A DNA stretch of 64,000 nucleotides from a bacterium D16-51 (GTDB taxonomy: Bacteria; Bacillota; Clostridia; Lachnospirales; Lachnospiraceae), in contig RAYE01000018.1 in assembly GCA_003612285.1 (NCBI GenBank), positions 23,493 through 87,492 on the forward strand. The letters run 5' to 3'. Numbering within the stretch: the first letter of the stretch is position 1; every line of letters starts with the position of its first letter. The translations under genes were made by a program, and so were the position numbers. The notes beneath the pieces were generated by a model. That model did not search any database, was not told where the DNA came from, and saw nothing but the letters and a program-made list of their open reading frames with translations. This document shows positions 33,749 to 43,003 of the stretch, piece by piece.

Positions 33749-33997
33749 ATTTTTCTCCTCCCTTTTTCACAAGGGCATATCTGCCCTTCTAGTATTTTGT
33801 TTTAATATATGTATACTAGGCTGATTTCTATTTTAGAACATTTTAGCCTTTTTTCCCAGCGGTAAACAGAAGACAATCTTCGACTTCCCCTTTCTCTCAT
33901 ATTCTATTTTTAACATATTCTACCAAAGATATACATGAAATGGAATTATTTTGGCAATTTTTTTGTCTTTTTTAAGAATTTTGTGAATTATTCCGCC

Positions 33998-34025
33998 TTG
34001 TATATTTAAAAAGTTATAGTATACT
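33998..34025 (+). promoter_or_regulatory. Promoter of typA
   Basis: TTGTAT (33998-34003), 16-base spacer, TATACT (34020-34025), 65 bases before the ATG. The other bases between 33749 and 34090 hold no gene; they are the divergent leader of the SSB-like gene and A+T-rich sequence. Confidence 0.55.
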
Positions 34026-34090
34026 ATTAATTCGGAAGTTATTTCCAGCAGAATTTATGAAAATTATAAGTGATTAATGGAGGCAATACA

Positions 34091-35920
34091 ATGAAAAGAG
34101 AAGATATAAGGAATATTGCAATTATTGCGCATGTAGACCATGGTAAAACGACACTTGTAGACGAGCTGTTAAAGCAGAGCGGTGTTTTCCGCTCAAACCA
34201 GGAGGTTGCGGAACGTGTTATGGATTCCGGCGACATTGAACGCGAACGAGGGATCACAATCCTTTCTAAAAATACAGCAATTACTTATAAAGATACAAAA
34301 ATCAACATAATTGATACGCCGGGCCATGCCGATTTTGGCGGCGAGGTAGAACGCGTCCTGAAAATGGTAAACGGCGTAGTCCTTGTAGTAGATGCTTTTG
34401 AAGGCGCTATGCCGCAGACAAAGTTTGTATTAAAGAAAGCATTGGAACTGGAACTTCCAGTTGTAGTATGCATCAACAAAATTGACCGGCCGGAGGCACG
34501 TCCGAATGAAGTTGTTGATGAAGTGCTTGAACTGTTTATTGACCTTGATGCAAATGAGGAACAGCTTGACTGCCCATTTATTTTTGCTTCTGCAAGGGAA
34601 GGTATTTCTTCCTATAATTCAGAAGAACCGGGTACAGACATGACTCCTTTATTTGATACGATTTTAGATTATATCCCTGCCCCGGAAGGAGACCCGGAAG
34701 CCGCTACACAGGTGTTAATCAGTACGATTGATTATAATGAATATGTTGGCCGCATCGGCATTGGCAAGGTGGATAATGGCACAATTAAGGTAAACCAGGA
34801 TGTTGTCATTGTCAACGCCCACGATAAAGATAAGTGCAGCAAAGTTAAAATCAGTAAACTATATGAATTTGACGGCCTGAAAAAGACAGAAGTGCAGGAA
34901 GCGACGATTGGTTCTATTGTAGCTATCTCCGGCATCACAGATATCCATATCGGCGACACGCTCTGTTCCCCGGAAAACCCGGTTGCAATCCCATTCCAGA
35001 AAATATCAGAACCTACGATATCTATGGACTTTATGGTAAATGACAGCCCGCTCGCAGGCCAGGAAGGCAAATTTGTCACATCGCGGCATATTAGGGAACG
35101 GCTTTTTAGCGAGTTAAATTCCGACGTCAGCCTCCGTGTCGAAGAAACGGAAAATACGGACAGCTTCAAGGTGTCCGGCCGTGGCGAGCTGCACCTTTCT
35201 GTATTAATTGAAAATATGCGGCGGGAAGGTTACGAATTTGCAGTCAGCAAAGCAGAGGTCCTTTATAAGACCGATGAACGCAACCATAAGCTGGAACCAA
35301 TGGAACGTGCATTTATAGATGTGCCAGAAGAATTTGCCGGGAATGTTATTGAAAACTTAAGCAACCGCAAAGGGGAACTGCAGGGGATGGGTTCTATCGG
35401 CGGCGGTTTTACCCGTCTGGAGTTTCTGATTCCATCCCGGGGGCTGATTGGCTACCGCGGCGAGTTTTTAACTGACACAAAGGGAAACGGCGTAATTAAT
35501 ACAGTATTTGAAGAATATGCGCCATATAAAGGAGATATCGCTTACCGTAAGCAGGGCTCCCTGATTGCCTTTGAATCTGGTGAAACGGTAACTTACGGCC
35601 TCTTTAATGCACAGGACCGTGGGACATTATTTGTCGGCCCTGGCCAGAAGGTATATGCAGGCATGGTAATTGGGCAAAATGGAAAGGCAGAAGATATTGA
35701 ACTAAATGTATGCAAGACAAAGCACCTGACCAATACCCGTTCTTCCAGCGCAGACGATGCGTTAAAACTTGTCCCGCCAAAAGTTTTAAGTTTAGAAGAA
35801 GCCCTGGAATTTATTGATACAGATGAACTTCTGGAAATTACGCCAAAAAACCTGAGAATCCGAAAAAAGATTTTAGACCCGACGCTTCGGTTCCGTTCCA
35901 AGAAGAATGCAGGAAAATAG
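34091..35920 (+). CDS. typA: Translational GTPase TypA/BipA
   Basis: 609 residues from the ATG at 34091, preceded by GGAGG; the in-frame ATG at 34070 has none. GTPase motifs are AHVDHGKTT (G1), the [10 protein letters not shown] switch, [10 protein letters not shown] (G3) and NKIDRP (G4). EF-G-like domains III and V and the TypA-specific C-terminal domain follow ([14 protein letters not shown]). It binds the ribosome and assists assembly, with stress and cold phenotypes in other species. The MATE gene overlaps the end region and starts 14 bases after its stop. Confidence 0.97.
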   Translation: MKREDIRNIAIIAHVDHGKTTLVDELLKQSGVFRSNQEVAERVMDSGDIERERGITILSKNTAITYKDTKINIIDTPGHADFGGEVERVLKMVNGVVLVVDAFEGAMPQTKFVLKKALELELPVVVCINKIDRPEARPNEVVDEVLELFIDLDANEEQLDCPFIFASAREGISSYNSEEPGTDMTPLFDTILDYIPAPEGDPEAATQVLISTIDYNEYVGRIGIGKVDNGTIKVNQDVVIVNAHDKDKCSKVKISKLYEFDGLKKTEVQEATIGSIVAISGITDIHIGDTLCSPENPVAIPFQKISEPTISMDFMVNDSPLAGQEGKFVTSRHIRERLFSELNSDVSLRVEETENTDSFKVSGRGELHLSVLIENMRREGYEFAVSKAEVLYKTDERNHKLEPMERAFIDVPEEFAGNVIENLSNRKGELQGMGSIGGGFTRLEFLIPSRGLIGYRGEFLTDTKGNGVINTVFEEYAPYKGDIAYRKQGSLIAFESGETVTYGLFNAQDRGTLFVGPGQKVYAGMVIGQNGKAEDIELNVCKTKHLTNTRSSSADDALKLVPPKVLSLEEALEFIDTDELLEITPKNLRIRKKILDPTLRFRSKKNAGK

Positions 35921-35933
35921 GAGCAAAACCGCT

Positions 35934-37283
35934 ATGAAACAAAATCTTACAACAGGCAGTGTCTTTCATGCTATTGTTTATTTTTCACTGCCTTACCTGC
36001 TTTCCTATTTTTTGCAGACACTGTATGGAATGGCTGATTTATTTATTATTGGACAGTTTAACGGAGTTGACAGTACAACGGCCGTTTCTATCGGCAGTCA
36101 GGTTATGCATATGCTGACGGTTATCATTGTCGGTCTGGCAATGGGTTCTACTGTCGTAATTGGGCGTGCTGCCGGCAGAAAAGATACCAGACAGGCAAAT
36201 TTAGCCATTGGAAATACCGTAACCCTGTTTTTAATACTAGCGGCGCTGGTTACGGTATTTCTTCTGGTTTTCGTAAAACCTATTGTTTCCATTATATCAA
36301 CGCCAAAAGAGGCGGCCGGCAGCACAGAAGCTTACCTGATGATCTGCTTTGCCGGAGTCCCTTTTATTACAGCCTATAATGTAATCAGTTCTATTTTCCG
36401 TGGGATGGGTGATTCCAAAAGCCCTATGTATTTTGTTGCTGCTGCCTGCCTGTCCAATATTGTGTTTGATTACCTTTTCATCGGGGCAATGGGGCTTGGC
36501 GCGGCAGGTGCTGCGCTTGGTACGACGCTAGCCCAGACATTTAGCGTGTTCCTCTCCCTTTTTGTTATTTGCAGGCGTAAAATGCTTCCAGGAATACACA
36601 GGAATGACTTTAAGCCGCAAAAAGATATGATGGGCATGGTTTTAAAAGTAGGGATACCAGTTGCGGTGCAGGATGGATTTATACAGGTCGGATTTATTAT
36701 TATTACTATATTTGCCAATCTGCGCGGTCTAGATGATGCAGCCGCCGTAGGTATCGTAGAGAAGTTAATCGGAATCCTTTTCCTTGTACCATCCACTATG
36801 CTGTCGGCAGTTTCTGCACTTTCTGCCCAGAATATCGGCGCTGGGAAACCTAAGAGGGCGCGCCTTACTTTACGGTATGCTGTTTTCATTTCCATCGCAT
36901 TTGGGTTTATTGCCTCCATTGCAGTACAGTTTATTGCTGAACCCCTTGTTGGACTGTTTACAGGTCAGACGTCCGTAATCCTTCTTGGCGGGCAATACCT
37001 CCGCAGTTATGTGTGGGACTGTTTACTTGCGGGAATCCATTTTAGCTTCAGTGGATATTTTTGTGCCTATGGGCTTTCCGGGCTTTCTTTTCTCCACAAC
37101 TTTATATCCATTGTCTGCGCCCGTATCCCGCTTGCATATATCGCATCAAAATACTTTCCGGAAACACTGTTTCCTATGGGAATTGCAGCCCCGGCAGGTT
37201 CTGCATTATCTGTAGCAGTCTGCATTACTGCCCTGCTCTGGCTGGAACGGCACCCATCTTTTTATAGCCGTAATATATCATAG
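35934..37283 (+). CDS. MATE family efflux transporter
   Basis: 449 residues from the ATG at 35934 (AGGAG upstream); a Met nine codons earlier lies in the typA end. About twelve membrane helices in two similar halves. Typical segments are LPYLLSYFLQTLYGMADLFIIGQFNG at the start (given in part) and FRGMGDSKSPMYF near the middle. It should export cationic drugs or metabolites using Na+ or H+. Its 3' end overlaps the convergent ABC permease gene by 59 bases. Confidence 0.9.
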   Translation: MKQNLTTGSVFHAIVYFSLPYLLSYFLQTLYGMADLFIIGQFNGVDSTTAVSIGSQVMHMLTVIIVGLAMGSTVVIGRAAGRKDTRQANLAIGNTVTLFLILAALVTVFLLVFVKPIVSIISTPKEAAGSTEAYLMICFAGVPFITAYNVISSIFRGMGDSKSPMYFVAAACLSNIVFDYLFIGAMGLGAAGAALGTTLAQTFSVFLSLFVICRRKMLPGIHRNDFKPQKDMMGMVLKVGIPVAVQDGFIQVGFIIITIFANLRGLDDAAAVGIVEKLIGILFLVPSTMLSAVSALSAQNIGAGKPKRARLTLRYAVFISIAFGFIASIAVQFIAEPLVGLFTGQTSVILLGGQYLRSYVWDCLLAGIHFSFSGYFCAYGLSGLSFLHNFISIVCARIPLAYIASKYFPETLFPMGIAAPAGSALSVAVCITALLWLERHPSFYSRNIS

Positions 37284-38463
37284 GAAATAGGACAAGGGAC
37301 AAAAGCAAATAACATGGGATTAAAACAGTGTAAACCCCAAAGACTGTCCCGCCGATTTCGCAAAATACAAAGTCTCCTAAAAATTTATTTATCCGAAGGA
37401 GCATATCGGGGAAATAGGACATAAAATCTGCAAGAACCGGAACCCTCCCCAAAAACATAGGCACACAGGATAAGACAAACGGTACTGCAATAGAAAGTAC
37501 TGCAGAACGGCTTTTGGCTGATACAAACATGGCAAGTGTTAAAATAAACAGATTTCCAATATATCCGCCAAACATGCAAAGAAGCCACTCCTGGAAATAA
37601 GTAATGTTATACATACATTCCCAGTTAGAAAAGCTTAACTGGACCATACACCCTGCCCCGCCAATCCCCAGTGTTCCAAGGATAATTGCTGAAAACAGGA
37701 GCATAGCAGACCAGTATAATATAGTAATTGCTAAAAGCCCGGCTTTTATTTTCGACAAAATTGCCTTATTCCGCCCAAGTTTTGACGAAAAAAAGATAGA
37801 ATCCGCTTTTAACTGAAATTCATCCGAAAAAATTCCTGATACAAGGAAACCAATGATTACAATTATAATAATCATTAGTGTTGGAAGATACTGGGAATCT
37901 AATAATGCTTTCCAACCTTCTGCATATTCATAATATAGAGGCGTTTTCAGATTTTTATACTGCCGGACCAAATATCTCTGCTCCTTCTCCGAAAAGGCTC
38001 CCGGCAGGCCTGTTTCCAGCTCAGAAATCTCCTTTTCTAAACGTGAAACCCTTCTTTCATAAAGTTTTGCCGCCTTATCCGGGGAAATTGAATCACACAT
38101 ATATGGGTCGTATTTCCCCGGCTCCGAAAATGCAACACAGATTAAGTTAATTAAATCAGCGAACCCCTGTTTTTTCGCAAATCCAATGTCTGCTGATTCT
38201 GCAGAATCATTGATTGCCTTATTCTCTTTTACAACGCGTCGTAAAACATCCCCTGTAACCGGCCCTTCCCACTGCTTTTGGACTTTTTTTAGTTCGCGTG
38301 CAGCCAAAGGCCCTGACAGTTCGGGATGATCCCCTCTGTAATATTTTACATCCCTTATTGCCAAAAAGCTTCCAATTAGGACAATTGCCAAAAGAAGTAC
38401 AAGCATCGCCCGGTTGACTGGCTTGAGGAAGATTTTTTTTAATTCATACTGCAGCATTTTCAT
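37225..38463 (-). CDS. ABC transporter permease (ABC-2 type)
   Basis: 412 residues from the ATG at 38463, inside the last codons of the ATPase gene. N-terminal helix (NRAMLVLLLAIVLIGSFLAI), a hydrophilic stretch of about 160 residues outside the membrane, then five or six further helices. No peptidase or lipid-specific motif is visible. It is the partner of the ATPase directly upstream; the substrate is unknown. The 3' end overlaps the MATE gene tail to tail by 59 bases. Confidence 0.85.
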   Translation of the reverse strand: MKMLQYELKKIFLKPVNRAMLVLLLAIVLIGSFLAIRDVKYYRGDHPELSGPLAARELKKVQKQWEGPVTGDVLRRVVKENKAINDSAESADIGFAKKQGFADLINLICVAFSEPGKYDPYMCDSISPDKAAKLYERRVSRLEKEISELETGLPGAFSEKEQRYLVRQYKNLKTPLYYEYAEGWKALLDSQYLPTLMIIIIVIIGFLVSGIFSDEFQLKADSIFFSSKLGRNKAILSKIKAGLLAITILYWSAMLLFSAIILGTLGIGGAGCMVQLSFSNWECMYNITYFQEWLLCMFGGYIGNLFILTLAMFVSAKSRSAVLSIAVPFVLSCVPMFLGRVPVLADFMSYFPDMLLRINKFLGDFVFCEIGGTVFGVYTVLIPCYLLLSLVLFPMIYYGYKKMGAVPARAGQ

Positions 38464-39331
38464 CACCAACCCTTTCCCCAAAGTAATATAAAAATACATC
38501 CTCCAGTACAGGAGCTTCTATAACTGCATCGGATACCGGTTTTTCTTTTGCAATTACCCGCAGTTCAACCCCATGGGAATCTGTTTTCAGATTAGAAATT
38601 TTATATTTTTCCAAAAGTCTGGGAACGCTCTTTTTTTCTACATAACACTTCCAAACATTTTCTGACATCGCAGCAGTCAATTGCTCTGCCGTCCCCCTGC
38701 AGACAAGCATCCCGTCTTTCATTAGCAGAATTTCATTGGCAATATATTCCACATCTGAAACAATATGTGTAGATAGAAGGACTAACCTGTCCTCTGACAG
38801 CTCGCTGATTAAATTACGGAAACGGATCCGTTCATTGGGGTCAAGGCCTGCAGTCGGCTCGTCAAGGATAAGGATTTTAGGGTTATTTAACATTGCCTGC
38901 GCAATTCCTGCACGCCGTTTCATCCCTCCGGATAGTTTTTTCATCTTTTTATGCGCTGCTTTTTCAAGCCCGACTTTTTCAAGCAGCTCTTTCACTCTTT
39001 TTCTTGCAACAGCAGGCCGTACAGCCTTAATCGCAGCAATATAAAGCAGATAATCCTGTACGGTAAAATCCGGGTAAAATCCAAAATCCTGTGGCAGATA
39101 CCCTAATATTTTCCGGTATTCCCCATCCATTGCAAAAATTTCCGTTCCATCACAGGTAATCTTTCCGCTTGTTGGGCGGAGCAATGTGCAAAGCATCCGC
39201 ATAAACGTTGTTTTACCGGCGCCGTTTACCCCTAAAAGGCCGTATACTCCATTTTGCATTGTAATATTCAGGCAATTTACTGCTGTAAAATCACCAAATT
39301 CTTTCGTTAAATCTATGATATTTACTTCCAT
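38444..39331 (-). CDS. ABC transporter ATP-binding protein
   Basis: 295 residues. Walker A GVNGAGKTT, Q-loop region YLPQDFGFYPDFTVQDYL, signature LSGGMKRR, Walker B ILILDEPTAGLDP, and the switch histidine in LLSTHIVSD. A C-terminal extension of about 80 residues is typical of ABC-2 export ATPases. Its end overlaps the permease start. It lies 28 bases after the membrane protein gene of the sigma factor operon. Confidence 0.95.
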   Translation of the reverse strand: MEVNIIDLTKEFGDFTAVNCLNITMQNGVYGLLGVNGAGKTTFMRMLCTLLRPTSGKITCDGTEIFAMDGEYRKILGYLPQDFGFYPDFTVQDYLLYIAAIKAVRPAVARKRVKELLEKVGLEKAAHKKMKKLSGGMKRRAGIAQAMLNNPKILILDEPTAGLDPNERIRFRNLISELSEDRLVLLSTHIVSDVEYIANEILLMKDGMLVCRGTAEQLTAAMSENVWKCYVEKKSVPRLLEKYKISNLKTDSHGVELRVIAKEKPVSDAVIEAPVLEDVFLYYFGERVGDENAAV

Positions 39332-39359
39332 CTAAATCCTCCATGCCGCTTTTTACGGC

Positions 39360-40109
39360 TTAAAAATTGTTAATCTCCCAGTATTTGCTGCAATAACGCA
39401 GGTTTTTGTAAATTAACAGGAACAGACATAAAACAGCGCCGCCAAACAGAACGCCCCAGACAGGCAGCACAACGATGGTATAAATCTCATCGGCTGCCGT
39501 AATCATCCACCATATGGCGCTCCAAAGCAGGCAAAGTGCAACTGGCGTTAATTCATTTGAAAAAAAACTGCTGCAAAGCGTCCAAAAACAGATACATGCA
39601 GTTACTGCCATTGGAAGCAGGAACTGTATCATTAACTCTGCCAAAGTAAAATATAAATACTTTTGCAGGCTCCCGCAAAAAAGTGTCAAGATGAAAACGT
39701 CTGCCAGCCCAAACATAAAAATCCGTGCAGCATAAATCTGCGTAAGCGAATAGTAAGAAGCTGCTTCAATTTCCATACAGCAATATGTCCTGTTTTTCCA
39801 TAACTCTGGAATTACAAACACAATAAATAAAACCCCAATAATCCCCAATCCTCTTCTAATATAATATTCTTCCATAGTATTTAAAAATAAAGCTTCCGCA
39901 GCTGCCAAAAGGAGAATTTGAAACAGCCACCATCTTTTTTGGGTAATTTTAAGCTGCGTCATTAAAAATTCCCAATATGTCAGCATTTTTTCCTGTTCCT
40001 TCTGATAAAATACCGCATTTGATTTGTTTACTGTGTCCAGGATTCTTTCTTCTTCTACAATGGTTTTGGATTCCTGCCTGTATTTTTTCATTACTTTATT
40101 CAGGTTCAT
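39360..40109 (-). CDS. Membrane protein of the sigma factor-ABC operon, unknown function
   Basis: 249 residues from the Met at 40109 with AAAGGGGG upstream. The first 70 residues are charged and cytoplasmic (MKKYRQESKTIVEEERIL), followed by about six hydrophobic segments. I do not recognise a named family. Because it sits between an ECF-like sigma factor and an ABC pair, it could be an anti-sigma factor (soluble N terminus, membrane C terminus) or an extra permease subunit. Both are inference. Confidence 0.6.
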   Translation of the reverse strand: MNLNKVMKKYRQESKTIVEEERILDTVNKSNAVFYQKEQEKMLTYWEFLMTQLKITQKRWWLFQILLLAAAEALFLNTMEEYYIRRGLGIIGVLFIVFVIPELWKNRTYCCMEIEAASYYSLTQIYAARIFMFGLADVFILTLFCGSLQKYLYFTLAELMIQFLLPMAVTACICFWTLCSSFFSNELTPVALCLLWSAIWWMITAADEIYTIVVLPVWGVLFGGAVLCLFLLIYKNLRYCSKYWEINNF

Positions 40110-40122
40110 TCTAATCCCCCTT

Positions 40123-40647
40123 TCAAACATGTTCTAATATCTGTTTCAGGCGTTTCCTTGCCTGCCCGAGCCTGTATTTTACAAGCGGCAGCCCTATCTT
40201 TAGTACATTTGCAATTTCCAAAAGTTTTAGTTCCTGGAAATAATATAGAATTACCACCTCCTTAAATTCCTCTGGAAGCCTATTTATCGCAGCTTCAACC
40301 GCTACATGCTCCACCACTGTATCAAGTGGATTTGCAGGCAGCGCAGCTGCTGTTTCCAATCCATCCCCTTCCATTGGCGCCTCTTTCTTCTTTTTATAAT
40401 AATTTTTACAAAGATTGCCGGCAATTGTATACAGATAATTTTTTGTTTTTCCTTTGTAATGGTACTCAGACAGGCTTGTGAAAAAATGAAGAAATGTTTC
40501 CTGTGCCAAATCCATTGCATATTCTGTATCAAAACAGTGATACCTGCAATACTTTAGGATTTCTCCATAATACTTACGGACAAATTTATCAAAAGCTTCC
40601 TCATCCCCCTGTTTCATTTTCATAACCAAAAGAAAATCCGTATCCAC
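40123..40647 (-). CDS. ECF-like sigma-70 family RNA polymerase sigma factor
   Basis: 174 residues from a GTG at 40647; AAAGGAGGG lies upstream, while the longer frame to 40722 has no such site. Region 2 reads DEEAFDKFVRKYYGEILKYC then DTEYAMDLAQETFLHFF. Region 4 reads INRLPEEFKEVVILYYFQELKLLEIANVLK and ends in the KYRLGQARKRLK recognition helix. It probably controls its own operon, including the ABC exporter. The inducing signal is unknown. Confidence 0.88.
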   Translation of the reverse strand: MDTDFLLVMKMKQGDEEAFDKFVRKYYGEILKYCRYHCFDTEYAMDLAQETFLHFFTSLSEYHYKGKTKNYLYTIAGNLCKNYYKKKKEAPMEGDGLETAAALPANPLDTVVEHVAVEAAINRLPEEFKEVVILYYFQELKLLEIANVLKIGLPLVKYRLGQARKRLKQILEHV

Positions 40648-40740
40648 AAAGCCCTCCTTTCCCACAAAATGGTTTAAACGTTTATTCCATTTAAAATGCT
40701 GCCCGATATAGTTGCAGCACATTCTATTATATATAACAAC

Positions 40741-40812
40741 TGAAAAAAGAAAAAAGACAGGATAATTTTATTTTAATTCACATTAAAGTAAAATTATCCC
40801 GTCTTTTTTCAG
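40741..40812 (-). terminator. Long A+T-rich hairpin terminator of the coiled-coil gene
   Basis: A nearly continuous stem spans 40741-40812, for example GGATAATTTTA (40760-40770) against TAAAATTATCC, with a short TCAC loop. On the minus strand a T-rich run follows. It separates the coiled-coil gene from the sigma factor gene. The bases 40813-40919 show nothing else. Confidence 0.8.
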
Positions 40813-40919
40813 CCCATAAAAACGATGGCTTCGGATCGCCAAATTCCGACCTTTACGGAATGACAGAACATTTTATATCCCTGCCTGTAATTTTCTGCTT
40901 TATAGTAATATATACCGCT

Positions 40920-41495
40920 CTATGCTGTTTTTCTTTCCAATTCTTCCACCCTCTTAGATAATTCGTCTATCATCTTCAATAATAAAGCTGTATTGTCATT
41001 CTCGAGTTTGGTGATCCTGTAATACTGGCTAAGTTCGTCAAGATTCTTTTGTACGGCATTTATCCCATTTTCTACATTGATTTGCACCCGGTCAAGTTCT
41101 TTTAGAACAAGATTTTCTGAATCTGTAATTCTTTTATCTATTACAGATTCCATTCTTTTTTCAGATTCTGTAATCTTCTTTTCCATTACAGATTCCATTC
41201 TTTTTTCAGATTCTGTAATCTTCTTTTCCATTACAGATTCCATTCTTTTTTCAGATTCTGTAATCTTCTTTTCCATTACAGATTCCATTCTTTTTTCAGA
41301 TTCTGTAATCCTTTTTTCCATTACAGATTCCATTCTTTTTTCAGATTCTGTAATCCTTTTTTCCATTACAGATTCCATTCTTTTTTCAGATTCTGTAGTT
41401 CTTTTATCTATTACAGATTCCATTCTTTTTTCTGATTCTGTAATTTCCTCTTTCATTATTGTTCTTATTATATCTATATCTTTTTGCTCTAACAT
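40920..41495 (-). CDS. Coiled-coil protein with seven 15-residue tandem repeats
   Basis: 191 residues. After 17 residues come seven copies of a 15-residue unit of the type ITESEKRMESVMEKK (residues 18-122), an eighth degenerate copy, and a C-terminal coiled coil with heptad character ending ELSKRVEELERKTA. No signal peptide or membrane segment is present. A 15-residue period equals four helical turns (15/4) and predicts a nearly straight or right-handed coil. I do not recognise the protein. It has its own promoter and terminator. Confidence 0.8.
   Translation of the reverse strand: MLEQKDIDIIRTIMKEEITESEKRMESVIDKRTTESEKRMESVMEKRITESEKRMESVMEKRITESEKRMESVMEKKITESEKRMESVMEKKITESEKRMESVMEKKITESEKRMESVIDKRITDSENLVLKELDRVQINVENGINAVQKNLDELSQYYRITKLENDNTALLLKMIDELSKRVEELERKTA
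41130..41444 (-). repeat. Seven 45 bp in-frame tandem repeats
   Basis: Units of 45 bases coding for the 15-residue repeat. The central copies are identical or differ at one to three bases, so copy number may change by recombination or slippage between strains. Confidence 0.9.
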
Positions 41496-41518
41496 TATAT
41501 ATCACCTCTTTCTTTTAT

Positions 41519-41546
41519 AGTATATCAGAATTCTGTTTTTTTTCAA
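41519..41546 (-). promoter_or_regulatory. Promoter of the coiled-coil gene
   Basis: On the minus strand TTGAAA (41546-41541), 16-base spacer, TATACT (41524-41519), about 24 bases before the ATG at 41495. The remainder up to 41743 holds no gene and an imperfect inverted repeat (CCCGCGT near 41579 against ACACGGG near 41618). Confidence 0.6.
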
Positions 41547-41743
41547 GTGATACCTCTAAATAACTGTTTAATTGGTTCCCGCGTCTGGCTCGTTTTGCAT
41601 GCGAGAGTTAACCAAAACACGGGAGTTTGACAGTCTATTAGCATAAAAAGCACCCCAAAGCCTTAAATTACTACTATCCTAGAAAGCAAGAGAAGTCGCT
41701 GCATCCTGTAAAATAACTATGCCAGACCATTTCGGATACCAGT

Positions 41744-43003
41744 TTAACCTATCTTCAATGTATATATAAAATAAGCCGTACTAAGCATTCCCGACACCAA
41801 AGTAACAATCACGGTAGCAGCTGCGGCGCCTAATGAACCATAAAAATTTATCAAAACAACATCGGCTATTACATTTACAACACCTGATACGCAAGCGACT
41901 AATAAATTAAATTTTAATTTTCTCTGTGTTACCAACAGATTACCAGACACTACGCGAAAAGTAGCAGAAATAAAATAATTCAGAGATAATATCCGAAAAA
42001 CAGCTACAGAATCATCATACTGCACACCAAAAAACGTATGCACAACCCATGGTGCTAATATGAATAAAAATAAACTAATCAATAAATTAAACAGTCCAAA
42101 ACCCGCCAAAATTTGTTTATACCGCCTCCAACACCATTCCTTATCCAATCGTTTTTCAGCGAAATAGGGATAGACATACATCATGAAGGATAATGGAATA
42201 AAAGCTAATGCTGTCGGAATCATTGTCCCTACTTTATAACTTGCCAAAACAGACTCATTTGCAACTATAATGCCAATCACCAATACATCCAATAAATAAA
42301 GCAATTCAGAAAGACTGTTACTGCACATAGAAATAAAAGAGATTTTTAGCAGTGCCTGCTTTGTCTGATTTTCTAAAACCAATGTCGTTTTTTTATTAAA
42401 TATTGGTATTTTAACAACTATTATTGCATATAAAATAGTTGCAAGATATGCAGCATAATACCCCATGATCAGTCCTTTTTCTTTAAAATAGAAAGCACAG
42501 CATACCGAAACGGCTACAACTAACACTGTATTTATAACAGTTAATCTGACATATTCCTGATTCCGCTTTTGTGAGCGAAGATAACTCGTTGACAAATCAT
42601 ACAATATTTGAATTAAAGGAAGCAGACAGAGCATAAATAATAACTTATCTGCTCCCTTCACTTTCAATGGCGTAAAAATTGCGAGCAATAATAACAACAC
42701 ACCCAAAAGTCCATTAAATAATATCCCCTGCTTCACACTATAGTGTAAAACACATCCACAAAAAGCAGTCTCTCCTCCCTTCTCACTACATATCTGTAAT
42801 AGTCCAGAAGAAATCCCCGCCCCGCTGAACAAAACAACAACACTATAAATATTCCATGAATAAGTAAATATCCCATATTCCTGCTTTGTAAGAATCCGAA
42901 CCAAAATTACACTGCTAAAAAAAACTAAAACCTTATTTAATACATTGCCACCAAAAATCTGAAAAAAACCAGTAGAAAAAAGAATCTTCAATTTATTTCT
43001 CAT
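41744..43003 (-). CDS. Polysaccharide flippase (Wzx-like, MOP superfamily)
   Basis: 419 residues from the ATG at 43003 (GGAG nine bases upstream), about twelve membrane helices. The start GFFQIFGGNVLNKVLVFFSSVILVRILTKQEYGIF, seen in pieces, is characteristic of Wzx/PST flippases. It moves lipid-linked repeat units across the membrane. It is the last gene of the polysaccharide operon and overlaps the preceding gene by 11 bases. Confidence 0.88.
   Translation of the reverse strand: MRNKLKILFSTGFFQIFGGNVLNKVLVFFSSVILVRILTKQEYGIFTYSWNIYSVVVLFSGAGISSGLLQICSEKGGETAFCGCVLHYSVKQGILFNGLLGVLLLLLAIFTPLKVKGADKLLFMLCLLPLIQILYDLSTSYLRSQKRNQEYVRLTVINTVLVVAVSVCCAFYFKEKGLIMGYYAAYLATILYAIIVVKIPIFNKKTTLVLENQTKQALLKISFISMCSNSLSELLYLLDVLVIGIIVANESVLASYKVGTMIPTALAFIPLSFMMYVYPYFAEKRLDKEWCWRRYKQILAGFGLFNLLISLFLFILAPWVVHTFFGVQYDDSVAVFRILSLNYFISATFRVVSGNLLVTQRKLKFNLLVACVSGVVNVIADVVLINFYGSLGAAAATVIVTLVSGMLSTAYFIYTLKIG

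Noticed and set aside
33771..33788. AAGGGCA/TGCCCTT hairpin as a terminator on the plus strand
   Set aside because: No plus-strand gene ends there and the following sequence is not a clean T run; it is more likely part of the SSB-like gene leader.
41077..41520. Open frame of 147 codons opposite the 15-residue repeat gene
   Set aside because: It is the antisense of the 45 bp repeats, which keep all frames open; the minus-strand gene has the promoter, ribosome binding site and terminator.
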